A stretch of 64,000 nucleotides of DNA. It comes from Pseudomonas koreensis. Its GTDB lineage: Bacteria; Pseudomonadota; Gammaproteobacteria; Pseudomonadales; Pseudomonadaceae. The position numbers and the translations under genes are program-made. Each line of letters starts with the position of its first letter. Position 1 is the first letter of the stretch. The notes under the pieces are model-generated. The model was not told the DNA's origin and made no database searches. It worked only from the letters and a program-made list of their open reading frames with translations. The DNA is taken from the NCBI RefSeq assembly GCF_025447595.1, contig NZ_JAOEJU010000001.1, forward strand, positions 682,001 to 746,000. The letters run 5' to 3'. Below are positions 47,923 through 57,375 of the stretch, in pieces.

Positions 47923-48762
47923 ATGCTCGTTCCCTTTTTGATCATGTTGCGCGAAGGCATCGAAGCCGCGCTGATCGTTGGCATCATCGCCAGCTACCTG
48001 CAACAGACCGGCCGTGGCCAGTGGATGCCGGCGGTGTGGATCGGGGTGTTTCTCGCCGCTGCGCTGGCGTTGCTGGTCGGTGGTGGCCTGGAACTGGTCA
48101 GCGCCGAATTCCCGCAAAAACAGCAGGAACTGTTCGAAGGCGTGGTCGGGCTGGTGGCGGTGGGCATTCTCAGCTCGATGGTGTTCTGGATGCGCAAAGT
48201 GGCGCGTTCGATCAAGCACTCCCTGCAAGCCTCCCTCGATCATGCGCTGACTGCGTCGAAGCATCAGGTCATCGCGCTGATCGCCATGGTGTTTTTCGCC
48301 GTGGCCCGGGAAGGGCTGGAAACAGTGTTCTTTTTGCTCGCCGTGTTCCAGCAGAGCGAAGGCCCGGCCGCGCCGATCGGCGCCCTGCTCGGCCTGATTC
48401 TGGCGATCATCGTTGGCTTCCTGATCTACAGCGGCAGCATGCGTTTGAACCTGTCGGCGTTCTTCCGCTGGACCGGGCTGTTCATCCTCGTCGTCGCCGC
48501 CGGGATTCTCGCCAACTCGGTGCAGGCCCTGCATGAAGCCGGGGTGTGGAACCACCTGCAAACCGTGCTCTTCGACTTCAGCGCGACGCTGCCGATGGAT
48601 GGCCCGCTGGGCTCGGTGCTGGCCGGCATGTTCGGTTATCAGGACGCACCGACCGTCAGCACCCTCGGCGCGTACCTGATTTATCTGCTGGTGGCGCTGG
48701 TGATGTTTTTCATGCCGGCGCGCAAGCCTGCTGCCCAATCGTCTTCCGTTTCCAACCAATAA
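47923..48762 (+). CDS. efeU: FTR1-family iron permease EfeU
   Basis: A 279 aa inner-membrane permease with seven hydrophobic helices. Both iron-binding REGxE motifs are present: LREGIEAALIVG at the start and AREGLETVFFLLAV near residue 125. The ATG at 47923 is chosen because the Fur box and palindrome lie upstream of it; an ATG at 47854 would place them inside the gene. It opens the operon efeU-efeO-efeB plus a second M75 protein. Confidence 0.93.
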   Translation: MLVPFLIMLREGIEAALIVGIIASYLQQTGRGQWMPAVWIGVFLAAALALLVGGGLELVSAEFPQKQQELFEGVVGLVAVGILSSMVFWMRKVARSIKHSLQASLDHALTASKHQVIALIAMVFFAVAREGLETVFFLLAVFQQSEGPAAPIGALLGLILAIIVGFLIYSGSMRLNLSAFFRWTGLFILVVAAGILANSVQALHEAGVWNHLQTVLFDFSATLPMDGPLGSVLAGMFGYQDAPTVSTLGAYLIYLLVALVMFFMPARKPAAQSSSVSNQ

Positions 48763-48770
48763 GGGCCTTC

Positions 48771-49970
48771 ATGTCAAAGCCTGATATTCCTCAAGCCTCC
48801 CCTCCCCGCGCCTTGCGCTGGGCGGTGGCCGGCTCGGTGATCGTGATGATCGCCGCCGGCGGTCTGTTCTACTACGCCTCGAAAATGGCCGCCGCCAAAC
48901 GTCAGCACAACCGTGACGAAGTGGTGGTGAACATCCATCCGCACAGTTGCGAACCGAACGCCCTGACGGTGCCGGCCGGACGCGCCAGTTTCCGCATCGT
49001 CAACCGCTCCGACCGGGCGGTGGAATGGGAAATCCTCGATGGCGTGCTGGTGATCGAAGAGCGCGAGAACATCGCGCCGGGCCTGAGCCAGGTGATCAAC
49101 GCCAACCTGCAGCCCGGCGACTACGCCATCACCTGCGGTCTGTTGAGCAACCCGCGCGGCACCCTGCACGTGACACCAACCGCCGCTTCGGATGCCGCCG
49201 CCAAGGCCAAGCCGTCGATGGTTGCCTTTGTCGGGCCGCTGTCGGAGTTCCGGGTTTATCTAGCCAGCCAGGGCAGCGCGCTGATCAAAGCCGTAACGGC
49301 ACTGAATCAAGCCATCGACAGCGGCGATCTGGCCCAGGCCCAGGCGTTGTATTTGCCGGCCCGCACCGCGTATCAGCATCTGGCCCCGGCCGCACAACGG
49401 CTGGCCGAGCTGGACAACAGCATCAACGCCCGCGCCGATTACTTCGAAAAACGCGAGCAGGATCCGGCCTTCGTCGGTTTCCACCGCCTCGAATTCGCGC
49501 TGTTCCAGCAACGCAAACTCGATGGCCTGACGCCAATTGCCCAAGGCTTGCTCGACAACGTCACCACGCTGAAACAACAGCTGCTGGCCCAGTCGCTGCC
49601 ACCAGAGCAACTGGTGGAAATCGTCGTGCGCAACCTCAACACCCTCGCCGACGTGCGCGCCGCCAGCGGCGAAGAGGAACGCTACAGCCACAGCGATCTC
49701 AACGGCTTCGCGGCCAATCAGGAAACCGCGCACAAAGTCGTCGAACTGCTGCGCCCGTTGCTGAGCAAATCCGCCGCCGACCTGCTGCCGAAAATCGACA
49801 GCGCGCTGACTGACTTCGACAACACCCTGAACAGCTTCAAGGTCAAGGACGGCTACGCCAGTTACGACACCGTCAACGGTGAGCAACGCAAGCAGATCGC
49901 CGACAAGGCCAAGGCCCTGGCCGACGCCCTCGACGCCATTGATCCCGCCCTCGGCCTCTCCGGCCTGTAA
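48771..49970 (+). CDS. efeO: EfeO: cupredoxin plus peptidase-M75 (imelysin) iron-binding protein
   Basis: A 399 aa periplasmic protein anchored or secreted through an N-terminal hydrophobic segment (about 18-38). The cupredoxin domain (about 45-140) shows [17 protein letters not shown] and [11 protein letters not shown]. The M75 domain (about 150-395) has the iron-binding HxxE motif in FHRLEFALF. It should take periplasmic iron and pass it to EfeU. The ATG at 48771 lies eight bases after the efeU stop; the frame is open further upstream within efeU but without family features. Confidence 0.9.
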   Translation: MSKPDIPQASPPRALRWAVAGSVIVMIAAGGLFYYASKMAAAKRQHNRDEVVVNIHPHSCEPNALTVPAGRASFRIVNRSDRAVEWEILDGVLVIEERENIAPGLSQVINANLQPGDYAITCGLLSNPRGTLHVTPTAASDAAAKAKPSMVAFVGPLSEFRVYLASQGSALIKAVTALNQAIDSGDLAQAQALYLPARTAYQHLAPAAQRLAELDNSINARADYFEKREQDPAFVGFHRLEFALFQQRKLDGLTPIAQGLLDNVTTLKQQLLAQSLPPEQLVEIVVRNLNTLADVRAASGEEERYSHSDLNGFAANQETAHKVVELLRPLLSKSAADLLPKIDSALTDFDNTLNSFKVKDGYASYDTVNGEQRKQIADKAKALADALDAIDPALGLSGL

Positions 49971-49987
49971 GCAGAAGACGAATACCG

Positions 49988-51286
49988 ATGAACGATTCCG
50001 AACACTTCAACCTGCAACGTCGCCGCGTACTGATGGGCATGGGCGCCGCCGGTGTCGCACTGGCCGGCACGGCGTTGAGCTGCCCGGCAATGGCCGCCGC
50101 GCCTGCGCAAGTCACCGAAGCGCCGAGCAGCGACAAGACCCAGGATCACCACGACTTTCATGGCGTACATCAGAGCGGCATCGTCACCCCGCGCCCGGCG
50201 GCCGGCATGCTGGTGTCGTTCGATGTGCTGGCCAGCGACCGTGAAGACCTCGAACGCCTGTTCCGCACCCTCAACGAGCGCATCGCGTTCCTGATGAGGG
50301 GCGGCCCGGTGGCGCAGATCGATCCGAAATTGCCGCCGCCGGACTCCGGCATCCTCGGCCCGGTGGTGACGCCGGACAACCTGACCATCACCGTGTCTGT
50401 CGGCGAATCATTGTTCGACGAGCGCTTCGGGCTCGCGTCCGCCAAACCCAAGCGTCTGGTGCGCATGGTCGGCTTCCCCAACGATGCGCTGGAAGCCGAT
50501 TGCTGCCACGGTGACCTGAGCCTGCAGTTCTGCTCCAACACCGCAGACACCAACATCCACGCCCTGCGCGACATCGTGAAAAACCTGCCGGACTTGCTGC
50601 TGGTGCGCTGGAAACAGGAAGGCAGCGTGCCGCCGCAAGCCCCGGCCAAACCCGGTGTGCCGGCGCAATCGGCGCGCAACTTTCTGGGTTTCCGCGACGG
50701 TTCGGCCAACCCGGATTCCAACGACGGCAAGGCCATGGATCGCATCGTCTGGGTGCAACCGGGCAGTGACGAACCGGCCTGGGCGGCCCACGGCAGTTAT
50801 CAGGCGGTGCGGATCATCCGCAACTTCGTCGAACGCTGGGACCGCACGCCATTGCAGGAACAGGAAAGCATCATCGGCCGGGTCAAAACCACCGGCGCGC
50901 CGATGGGCGCCAGCCATGAGACCGAGGTGCCGGATTACAGCAAGGACCCGGAAGGCAAGCTGACCAAGCTCGACGCACACATCCGCCTGGCCAACCCGCG
51001 CACCACAGCGAGTCAGGCCAACCTGATCCTGCGCCGGCCGTTCAACTACTCCAACGGCGTGAACAAGAACGGCCAGCTCGACATGGGCCTGCTGTTCATC
51101 TGTTACCAGGCCGACCTGGAAAAAGGCTTCATCACCGTGCAGACCCGCCTCAACGGCGAGCCGCTGGAGGAATACCTCAAGCCGGTCGGCGGCGGTTACT
51201 TCTTCACCCTGCCGGGTGTCACGGGCGACAAGGACTTCATCGGTCGCTCGCTGCTCAACGCTACTCAACCAAAAACAACTGCATAG
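49988..51286 (+). CDS. efeB: EfeB: Tat-exported dye-decolorising-type heme peroxidase (deferrochelatase)
   Basis: A 432 aa DyP-type peroxidase. The N-terminus has a Tat signal ([18 protein letters not shown], cleavage near residue 40). The peroxidase domain has [13 protein letters not shown] (distal aspartate region of DyP proteins, GxxDG) and later [15 protein letters not shown] near the proximal heme side. It is exported folded with heme and is thought to oxidise iron or release it from heme for EfeO/EfeU. 17 bases separate it from efeO. Confidence 0.92.
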   Translation: MNDSEHFNLQRRRVLMGMGAAGVALAGTALSCPAMAAAPAQVTEAPSSDKTQDHHDFHGVHQSGIVTPRPAAGMLVSFDVLASDREDLERLFRTLNERIAFLMRGGPVAQIDPKLPPPDSGILGPVVTPDNLTITVSVGESLFDERFGLASAKPKRLVRMVGFPNDALEADCCHGDLSLQFCSNTADTNIHALRDIVKNLPDLLLVRWKQEGSVPPQAPAKPGVPAQSARNFLGFRDGSANPDSNDGKAMDRIVWVQPGSDEPAWAAHGSYQAVRIIRNFVERWDRTPLQEQESIIGRVKTTGAPMGASHETEVPDYSKDPEGKLTKLDAHIRLANPRTTASQANLILRRPFNYSNGVNKNGQLDMGLLFICYQADLEKGFITVQTRLNGEPLEEYLKPVGGGYFFTLPGVTGDKDFIGRSLLNATQPKTTA

Positions 51287-51307
51287 CATTCAACAGGAGC
51301 CGCCCCC

Positions 51308-52132
51308 ATGAAAAAGACGCCACTCGCGTTATTGCTGACCCTTGGTTTGCTCAACTCCCCGCTGTCGGCGTTCGCCGCGACTGCGCCACTGGATCTGGTG
51401 GGGCCGGTGTCGGACTACAAGATCTACGTCACCGAACAACTGGATGAACTGGCCAGCCACACCCAGCAGTTCACCGACGCGGTGAAAAAAGGCGACCTGG
51501 CCACCGCGCAAAAGCTCTACGCGCCGACCCGCGTCTATTACGAGTCGATCGAGCCGATCGCCGAGTTGTTCAGCGACCTCGACGCCTCCATCGACTCCCG
51601 CGTCGATGACCACGAGCAAGGCGTGAAAGCCGAAGACTTCACCGGTTTCCACCGCATCGAATACTCGCTGTTCTCGGAAAAGAGCACCAAGGATCTCGAC
51701 GCCCTGGCCGATGGCCTGAACAAAGACGTGAAAGACCTGCAGACCCGCGTCGCCGGCCTGACCTTCCCGCCGGAAAAAGTCGTCGGCGGCGCCGCTGCGC
51801 TGCTTGAAGAAGTCGCCGCGACCAAGATTTCCGGTGAAGAAGACCGCTACAGCCACACCGACCTGTACGACTTCCAGGGCAACATCGACGGCGCGAAGAA
51901 AATCGTCGACCTGTTCCGTCCGCAGATCGAGAAACAGGACAAGGCCTTCGTCGCCAAAGTCGACAAGAACTTCGCCACCGTGGACAAGATCCTGGCCAAG
52001 TACAAGACCAAGGACGGCGGTTTCGAGACTTACGACAAGGTGAAGGACAACGACCGCAAGGCGCTGGTCGGTCCGGTCAATACCCTGGCCGAAGACCTGT
52101 CGACGCTGCGTGGCAAGCTTGGTCTGAACTGA
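51308..52132 (+). CDS. Second M75/imelysin-family protein (EfeM-like, no cupredoxin domain)
   Basis: A 274 aa periplasmic protein with a signal peptide (about 1-24, ending SAFAA) followed directly by an M75 domain that retains the HxxE motif in FHRIEYSLF. It aligns with the C-terminal half of EfeO but lacks the cupredoxin domain. AGGAG lies upstream of the ATG, and 21 bases separate it from efeB, so it is part of the operon. It may be an extra iron carrier like the EfeM type. Confidence 0.88.
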   Translation: MKKTPLALLLTLGLLNSPLSAFAATAPLDLVGPVSDYKIYVTEQLDELASHTQQFTDAVKKGDLATAQKLYAPTRVYYESIEPIAELFSDLDASIDSRVDDHEQGVKAEDFTGFHRIEYSLFSEKSTKDLDALADGLNKDVKDLQTRVAGLTFPPEKVVGGAAALLEEVAATKISGEEDRYSHTDLYDFQGNIDGAKKIVDLFRPQIEKQDKAFVAKVDKNFATVDKILAKYKTKDGGFETYDKVKDNDRKALVGPVNTLAEDLSTLRGKLGLN

Positions 52133-52158
52133 GACTTGTAGCGCCTGCTCTACCCCTT

Positions 52159-52250
52159 TCGCGAGCAAGCTCGCTCCCACACCAGGTCTTTGTTGAACAC
52201 AGAAATTGTGCTCAGCGAAGATCCAATGTGGGAGCGAGCTTGCTCGCGAA
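52159..52250. repeat. REPIN (opposite orientation)
   Basis: TCGCGAGCAAGCTCGCTCCCACA and TGTGGGAGCGAGCTTGCTCGCGA around a spacer of about 46 bases, between convergent genes (efe operon and pssA), where it may also act in transcript ends. Confidence 0.93.
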
Positions 52251-52282
52251 GGCATTTTTAGCGGCGCTGAAAATTCTGTGCC

Positions 52283-53626
52283 TTACAGAATCCGGTACAG
52301 CAACCGCTCGACCCGCACCCGGCTCACGCGCTTGAGGAACTTGGCCACCCCGGCCGGGTAATCCGGCAAGGCTTCCAGATCCTGGAAACGCGCAATCCGT
52401 GTGGTGTGAACGAAGATGTTCTCCAGCTCCACGCGGCGCGGTTCCAGCCACTCGCCTTTCGGGTCATCGATCAGCAAGGCGTTTTCCAGATCGAGACGGA
52501 ACGCCCGTGGATTGAGGTTGTTGCCGGTCAGCAGCGTGTAGCGCTGGTCGATCCACATGCCCTTGAGGTGATAGCTGTTGTCGCCTTCACGCCACAGGTG
52601 CAGGTTCAACTGGCCGCTGTCGATGTTGCGCTGATGACGCTTGGCGAAACGGCGCAGGCTGATCTCGTAGAGATACGGCAGCGCGGCGATCACCTTGAAC
52701 GGCTCGCTCGGCGGGATGTAGAAGTCGTTGGCCGTCTTGTCGCCGACCACGATGTCGATCTTCACGCCGCGCGCCAGCGCCCGGTTGATCTCGCGGATCA
52801 CCCCCAGCGGCAGGTTGAAGTACGGCGTGCAGATGGTCAGTTGCTTCTGGGCGCTGGCGATCAGCTCCAGAATCACCCGGTTCAGCGTGTTGTTCTTGCC
52901 CACACCGAGTAACGGACTGACCGACAGGCCAATATGCGCCGTGCTGCCCGCGCTGGTGTCGTAGGCCGCATATTTGAGCCGGCTGCGCAGATCGCCGATG
53001 TCGTTGCGCAGGCTGCGGGTGGTCGGCAGGTTCGGCAGGTCGAGGCGATGCACCGCCTTCGATTCGATCAGGCCGTGCTTGACCAGATGGTGCATCGAGT
53101 CCGCCAGTTCGCGGCTCTGCAACACGTGATAACGGTCGAAGCGATACTTGTCGAACTTGTGCAGGTAGACGTTGTTCAGGCTCGCACCGCTGTAGACCAC
53201 GCAATCGTCGATCACGAAGCCTTTGAGGTGCAGCACGCCGAACAGCTCGCGGGTCTGCACCGGCACGCCGTAGACCGGCACCACGCTCTGGTGGGTGCGG
53301 GTCATTTCCTGATACCACGCCGAGTTGCCCGGCTGTTTGCCAGCGCCGATCAAGCCACGCTGGGCCCGCAGCCAGTCGACGACCACCGCGATTTCAAGCT
53401 CGGGACGCTTGAGTTTGGCAGCGTGCAAGGCATCGAGGACTTCCTGGCCGGCTTCATCGTTTTGCAGATAAAGCGCGACGAGGTAGATGCGCTGGGTCGC
53501 CTGGGCAATTTTCTCCAGCAGGCAACGACGGAAATCGGCGGCGCCGGGCAGGATCGTCACGGCCTCGGCGGTCAGCGGAAAGCTGCGCAGTTTGGGCAGC
53601 AGAGAGCGTTTGAAAAGCAACGGCAT
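52283..53626 (-). CDS. pssA: CDP-diacylglycerol--serine O-phosphatidyltransferase PssA (phospholipase D family)
   Basis: A 447 aa PLD-superfamily enzyme close in length to E. coli PssA (451 aa). Two HKD motifs are present: HLKGFVIDDCVVYSGASLNN and YHLKGMWIDQRYTLLTGNNLNPRAF. It makes phosphatidylserine from CDP-diacylglycerol and serine, working at the membrane surface. The ATG at 53626 (MPLLFKR) is chosen because the family starts there; an upstream in-frame ATG at 53743 runs into a REPIN. The basic N- and C-termini fit ribosome or membrane association. Confidence 0.92.
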   Translation of the reverse strand: MPLLFKRSLLPKLRSFPLTAEAVTILPGAADFRRCLLEKIAQATQRIYLVALYLQNDEAGQEVLDALHAAKLKRPELEIAVVVDWLRAQRGLIGAGKQPGNSAWYQEMTRTHQSVVPVYGVPVQTRELFGVLHLKGFVIDDCVVYSGASLNNVYLHKFDKYRFDRYHVLQSRELADSMHHLVKHGLIESKAVHRLDLPNLPTTRSLRNDIGDLRSRLKYAAYDTSAGSTAHIGLSVSPLLGVGKNNTLNRVILELIASAQKQLTICTPYFNLPLGVIREINRALARGVKIDIVVGDKTANDFYIPPSEPFKVIAALPYLYEISLRRFAKRHQRNIDSGQLNLHLWREGDNSYHLKGMWIDQRYTLLTGNNLNPRAFRLDLENALLIDDPKGEWLEPRRVELENIFVHTTRIARFQDLEALPDYPAGVAKFLKRVSRVRVERLLYRIL

Positions 53627-53711
53627 AGGGCTCGCAATGGGTCGAATCCGAAGAACCCGAGAGCTTACACCATCAACTCCTTCGGGTCTTGTGAGTGTCT
53701 GTAATGACTTC

Positions 53712-53775
53712 ATCGCCAGCCGCCTGATTCCCACGTGAATCACATTTCCAATGTGGGAGCGAGCCTGCTCGCGAA
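53712..53775. repeat. REPIN with one degenerate arm
   Basis: The right unit TGTGGGAGCGAGCCTGCTCGCGA is good; the left unit ATCGCCAGCCGCCTGATTCCCAC has drifted and looks like the GCCAGC subtype. It lies in the gap between pssA and the tetR-type gene. Confidence 0.75.
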
Positions 53776-53795
53776 AGCCATTTCAAAATCAGCGC

Positions 53796-53824
53796 TTGAC
53801 CAAGGAGAACGATCGTTCTACTGT
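53796..53824 (+). promoter_or_regulatory. Promoter with palindromic operator of the TetR gene
   Basis: TTGACC (53796-53801) and TACTGT (53819-53824) are spaced 17 bases apart, a plausible sigma-70 promoter. Between them sits the perfect 14-base palindrome AGAACGATCGTTCT (53806-53819), typical of a TetR operator and well placed for autorepression. Confidence 0.6.
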
Positions 53825-53831
53825 TCGCCAC

Positions 53832-54398
53832 ATGAACGAAATCACAAGCAACGACACGACCCGAGACATCATCCTGGATGTCACCGAAAAGTTGATCTAC
53901 AAAAGTGGCATCGCTGCCACCGGTATGGATCTTCTGGTGAAAACCGCCGGCGTTTCCAGAAAGAGTATTTACCGCTACTTCGCCAACAAGGAGGAGTTGA
54001 CCGTCGCCGCCCTGCAACGCCGCGACGTGCGCTGGATGCACTGGTACAGAAGCGCCGTCGATCAGGCCGAAACCCCGGCCGACCGCCTGCTCAATCTGTT
54101 TACCGTGCTCAAGGGCTGGTTCGCCTCGGAAGGCTTCCGGGGCTGCGCCTTCATCAATACCAGCGGTGAGACCGGCGATCCCGAGGATCCGGTTCGCCTG
54201 GTCGCCAAAGACCACAAACAGAAACTGCTCGACTACCTGTGCGAGCTGTGTACCGAACATGGGGCCGAGGACCCGCAGCTGTTGGCCAAGCAGCTGCTGA
54301 TCCTGATTGACGGCGCCATTACCGTAGCGCTTGTGATGGGTGATCACAGTGCTGCCGATAATGCGCAATGCATGGCGCGAAAGTTATTGGAGCTGTAA
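53832..54398 (+). CDS. TetR/AcrR-family transcriptional regulator
   Basis: A 188 aa regulator with the N-terminal HTH (about 10-56): [47 protein letters not shown]. The ligand domain contains [14 protein letters not shown], a segment common in TetR regulators of the YxaF/LmrA-like group. The ATG at 53832 has no Shine-Dalgarno and lies only seven bases after the -10-like element, so the mRNA may be leaderless. The DUF1348 gene 52 bases downstream is the likely target or partner. Confidence 0.88.
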   Translation: MNEITSNDTTRDIILDVTEKLIYKSGIAATGMDLLVKTAGVSRKSIYRYFANKEELTVAALQRRDVRWMHWYRSAVDQAETPADRLLNLFTVLKGWFASEGFRGCAFINTSGETGDPEDPVRLVAKDHKQKLLDYLCELCTEHGAEDPQLLAKQLLILIDGAITVALVMGDHSAADNAQCMARKLLEL

Positions 54399-54450
54399 CG
54401 CCTTAATAAGCCTGACAAGTTGTTCAACTTTAATCAGTGGGGAAACAAAT

Positions 54451-54930
54451 ATGTCTACTGCAGCCGAAGTTCGTCCGCCATTGCCACCGTTCAACCGTGA
54501 ATCGGCCATTGAAAAAGTTCGTCTGGCCGAGGATGGCTGGAACTCCCGCGACCCGCAGCGCGTGTCGCTGGCCTACACCCTGGACACCAAATGGCGCAAC
54601 CGCGCCGAATTCGCCAACAACCGCGAAGAAGCCAAAGCCTTTCTGACCCGCAAATGGGCCAAGGAACTGGATTACCGCCTGATCAAGGAACTCTGGGCTT
54701 ACTCCGACACCCGCATCGCCGTGCGCTACGCCTACGAATGGCACGACGACTCGGGTAACTGGTTCCGTTCCTACGGCAACGAGAACTGGGAGTTCGATGA
54801 CAACGGCCTGATGTTCCAGCGTTACGCCTGCATCAACGACATGCCGATCAAGGAAAGCGAACGCAAGTTCCACTGGCCGCTGGGCCGACGCCCGGATGAT
54901 CATCCGGGGTTGTCCGAGCTCGGCCTGTAA
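54451..54930 (+). CDS. DUF1348 / NTF2-like family protein
   Basis: A 159 aa NTF2-fold protein. The family pattern is clear: [32 protein letters not shown] near the start, then [28 protein letters not shown], and [20 protein letters not shown] at the end. No enzymatic function is settled for this family. The ATG at 54451 follows GGGGAAAC. It lies downstream of a TetR gene and is likely under its control, possibly linked to stress by reactive chemicals. A stem-loop follows at 54950-54975. Confidence 0.88.
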   Translation: MSTAAEVRPPLPPFNRESAIEKVRLAEDGWNSRDPQRVSLAYTLDTKWRNRAEFANNREEAKAFLTRKWAKELDYRLIKELWAYSDTRIAVRYAYEWHDDSGNWFRSYGNENWEFDDNGLMFQRYACINDMPIKESERKFHWPLGRRPDDHPGLSELGL

Positions 54931-54949
54931 CTGCAAACCCAGCTGTCAT

Positions 54950-54975
54950 CGGCGGGAGCACGGGTGCTCCCGCCG
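54950..54975 (+). terminator. Stem-loop after the DUF1348 gene
   Basis: CGGCGGGAGCA (54950-54960), loop CGGG, TGCTCCCGCCG (54965-54975): a perfect eleven-base stem 19 bases after the stop. No T-run follows. Confidence 0.6.
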
Positions 54976-55044
54976 TCATGCTGACCCAACTGCAGTTGGA
55001 AATCACATCCGACTGCCTTGCTTATCGCGAACGGTGCTTATGGA

Positions 55045-55060
55045 CTGTCAGTTGTGACAG
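55045..55060 (+). promoter_or_regulatory. LexA (SOS) box-like palindrome
   Basis: CTGTCAGTTGTGACAG fits CTGT-N8-ACAG exactly and is flanked by A before and TA after, as in the extended ACTGT...ACAGTA consensus; the full ACTGTCA-GTTG-TGACAGT is a seven-base inverted repeat. It lies 101 bases before the ATG of the orphan gene at 55162. The core is less AT-rich than in good SOS boxes. Confidence 0.45.
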
Positions 55061-55161
55061 TAGCGTCTAGGGGATATGCGTCGAATGATATTCACGTAGA
55101 GAGGTTGCCCGGTCGAAGCGGACAGCAACTGCCCTTCCTACTGTTTACGTGAGCATCTGAC

Positions 55162-55683
55162 ATGACACAAAAAAACCTGATTCGAAATGGTGATTTCAGC
55201 ACCGGCGACTTCCAGCATTGGATTGCTCGCAACTACGACACCCCCATGTCGGTCGTACTCCATCACTCCAACTATGCCGCGCGCATGGTTGGTGGCAGAA
55301 ACCAGGGCCAGAATCTGGCCACCGAACGTTTTCGTATTCAGCACGGAGAATTCACGCTCAGCGTCGACGCTGAAGCTCCCAATGCTGTCCCGCTGCAAGA
55401 CACCACGGCTCGACAATTTCACACCACTGATCGCGATAAAACCTCCAATCCACTGCTCCGCGCGTTTATCACTTGCACGATTTGGGCATACAACCCAGGC
55501 ACAGGTGAAGACGAAGTCTGGTACAGACTGGAATATGTCGATCCGAAGACAAGAACATTGACCCTCAAAGGCATCATTCGACCCGGCTATGAATGGTTGG
55601 ATGTTCACTTCGGCATTCCCAATGATCCGTTTGGAAACAAAGGGCCGTATTTCATCAACAAAGTCTGGTTCTGGATTTTGTAG
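55162..55683 (+). CDS. Orphan protein with carbohydrate-binding-module-like start
   Basis: A 173 aa protein without signal peptide or membrane helix. The opening LIRNGDFSTGDFQHWIA is the usual first strand of jelly-roll CBM4/9-type domains (NGDFS...W), and the pattern is beta-rich with many tryptophans and aromatic residues throughout, so I infer a single beta-sandwich binding domain that makes up the whole protein. No catalytic domain is attached. The ribosome site is weak. Codon use is less GC-biased than neighbours. The upstream LexA-like box suggests damage induction. The function is unknown. Confidence 0.72.
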   Translation: MTQKNLIRNGDFSTGDFQHWIARNYDTPMSVVLHHSNYAARMVGGRNQGQNLATERFRIQHGEFTLSVDAEAPNAVPLQDTTARQFHTTDRDKTSNPLLRAFITCTIWAYNPGTGEDEVWYRLEYVDPKTRTLTLKGIIRPGYEWLDVHFGIPNDPFGNKGPYFINKVWFWIL

Positions 55684-55791
55684 CGACTTGCGCTCGGGCA
55701 GCGCTTGATTGATGAGGATCCAAGTCGCGATGAACAAGGGTTACAGCTATGATGACCGCCCGTTCCTGCCCTGCCGAAATAAGCCGATTCC

Positions 55792-56571
55792 ATGCCTTTC
55801 GAACTCAGCGTTGACCTCACCACCCTGGCCGTTCTGACCCTTGTCGCTTTCATTGCCGGATTCATCGACGCCATCGCCGGCGGTGGCGGTCTGTTGACCA
55901 CCCCTGCGTTGCTCACCGCCGGCCTGCCGCCGCACCTGGTGCTCGGCACCAACAAGCTGAGTTCGACCTTCGGTTCGGCCACCGCCAGTTTCACCTTCTA
56001 CCGACGCAAGCTGTTCCATCCCAAGCAGTGGATGCACGCGATTGTCGGCACTTTGGTCGGTGCGCTGACCGGCGCCATCGTCGCCCATTACCTGCCCGCC
56101 GAATGGCTGAACAAAATGCTGCCGGTGATCGTCTTCGCCTGTGGCCTGTACCTGTTGTTTGGTGGCACGCCGAAAGCGCCGCTGGACAGCGACGCGCCGA
56201 TCAAGAAAAAGTGGCAATCGACCCAGGGCTTCAGCCTCGGTTTCTACGACGGCGTGGCCGGCCCCGGCACTGGCGCGTTCTGGACCGTCAGCAGCCTGCT
56301 GCTCTACCCGATCGATCTGGTCAAGGCCAGCGGCGTGGCGCGCAGCATGAACTTCGTCAGCAATATTGCGGCGCTGTCGGTGTTCGTGTTTTCCGGGCAG
56401 GTGGACTGGATCATCGGCCTGAGCATGGGCCTGTCGGTGATGGTCGGCGCATTCTTCGGGGCGCGCACCGCGATCAGCGGCGGCGCCAAGTTCATTCGTC
56501 CGGTGTTCATCACCGTGGTACTGGGGTTGACCGTGCGCCTAGCCTGGCAGCACTGGTTCAGCGTGGCCTAA
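55792..56571 (+). CDS. TSUP-family (sulfite exporter TauE/SafE, YfcA-like) membrane transporter
   Basis: A 259 aa protein with about eight transmembrane helices. The two TSUP repeat motifs can be seen: [20 protein letters not shown] near the start and [17 protein letters not shown] near residue 150. It should export or import a small sulfur-containing or carboxylate anion. The ribosome site is weak. The last 33 bases overlap the end of convergent nudC. Confidence 0.92.
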   Translation: MPFELSVDLTTLAVLTLVAFIAGFIDAIAGGGGLLTTPALLTAGLPPHLVLGTNKLSSTFGSATASFTFYRRKLFHPKQWMHAIVGTLVGALTGAIVAHYLPAEWLNKMLPVIVFACGLYLLFGGTPKAPLDSDAPIKKKWQSTQGFSLGFYDGVAGPGTGAFWTVSSLLLYPIDLVKASGVARSMNFVSNIAALSVFVFSGQVDWIIGLSMGLSVMVGAFFGARTAISGGAKFIRPVFITVVLGLTVRLAWQHWFSVA

Positions 56572-57369
56572 GCGCCGCGCCACGTAGACGTCGATCAGGT
56601 AACGGGCAATCGATTTGGACGCCGGCAACGGCGGCAGATTGTGCACGTTGAACCACTGGGCGTCTTCGATCTCGTCTTCCTGACAGACAATCTCGCCACC
56701 GGCGTATTCGGCATGGAAGCCGAGCATCATCGAGTGCGGAAACGGCCAGCACTGGCTGCCCATGTACTGAATGTTCTTCACCTCGATCTGCACTTCCTCT
56801 CGCACTTCGCGGATCAGGCAATCCTCGGCCGACTCACCCGGTTCGGCAAACCCGGCCAGCGTGCTGTAGACCCCGGTGACGAAACGCGGTGAACGCGCCA
56901 GCAGCACTTCATCGCCACGGGTCACCAGCACGATCATGCTCGGCGAAATCCGCGGATAGCTGCGCAGATCGCACGGTTGGCAATACATCGCCCGCTCCCG
57001 TGGCACCTGGGTCATGGCCTGACCGCAATTGCCGCAGAAACGGTGTTCCCGCGCCCACGTCCCGATCTGCGCCGCATAACCCAGCACTTTGTAGATCGTG
57101 TGATCGCCGTCGAGCATGAACGCCCGCAGGCCTTTCCAGTTGCAACCCGGCACCTCGCTGGTGCTGCGCAGTTCCAGCAGATACACCGGTTCACCATCGA
57201 GATGACCGATACCGTGCTCGGCAAGGATCGACAAGTCCTGACGCTTGAGCCATTCCCGTGGGAACAGCGCGCCGTTGTCATCGAACAGGAAACCCTCGGG
57301 GCTGCGCGCCACGGCCCAGCCGCCGGGTTGATCGGTGTCCAGTACTGCAGTGGTCCAGCGAGGTGTCAT
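56539..57369 (-). CDS. nudC: NAD(+) diphosphatase / NAD-decapping Nudix hydrolase NudC
   Basis: A 276 aa Nudix enzyme with N-terminal domain, a zinc ribbon (FCGNCGQ ... YCQPCDL, about 118-138), the Nudix box [23 protein letters not shown] (about 175-197) and the NudC signature [11 protein letters not shown], where the usual SQPWPFP has proline replaced by cysteine. The Nudix box also ends EEVQI where EExGU is usual. It hydrolyses NADH to NMNH and AMP and can remove NAD caps from RNA. The stop overlaps yfcA-like. Confidence 0.94.
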   Translation of the reverse strand: MTPRWTTAVLDTDQPGGWAVARSPEGFLFDDNGALFPREWLKRQDLSILAEHGIGHLDGEPVYLLELRSTSEVPGCNWKGLRAFMLDGDHTIYKVLGYAAQIGTWAREHRFCGNCGQAMTQVPRERAMYCQPCDLRSYPRISPSMIVLVTRGDEVLLARSPRFVTGVYSTLAGFAEPGESAEDCLIREVREEVQIEVKNIQYMGSQCWPFPHSMMLGFHAEYAGGEIVCQEDEIEDAQWFNVHNLPPLPASKSIARYLIDVYVARRLGHAEPVLPG

Positions 57370-57375
57370 GGTTTC

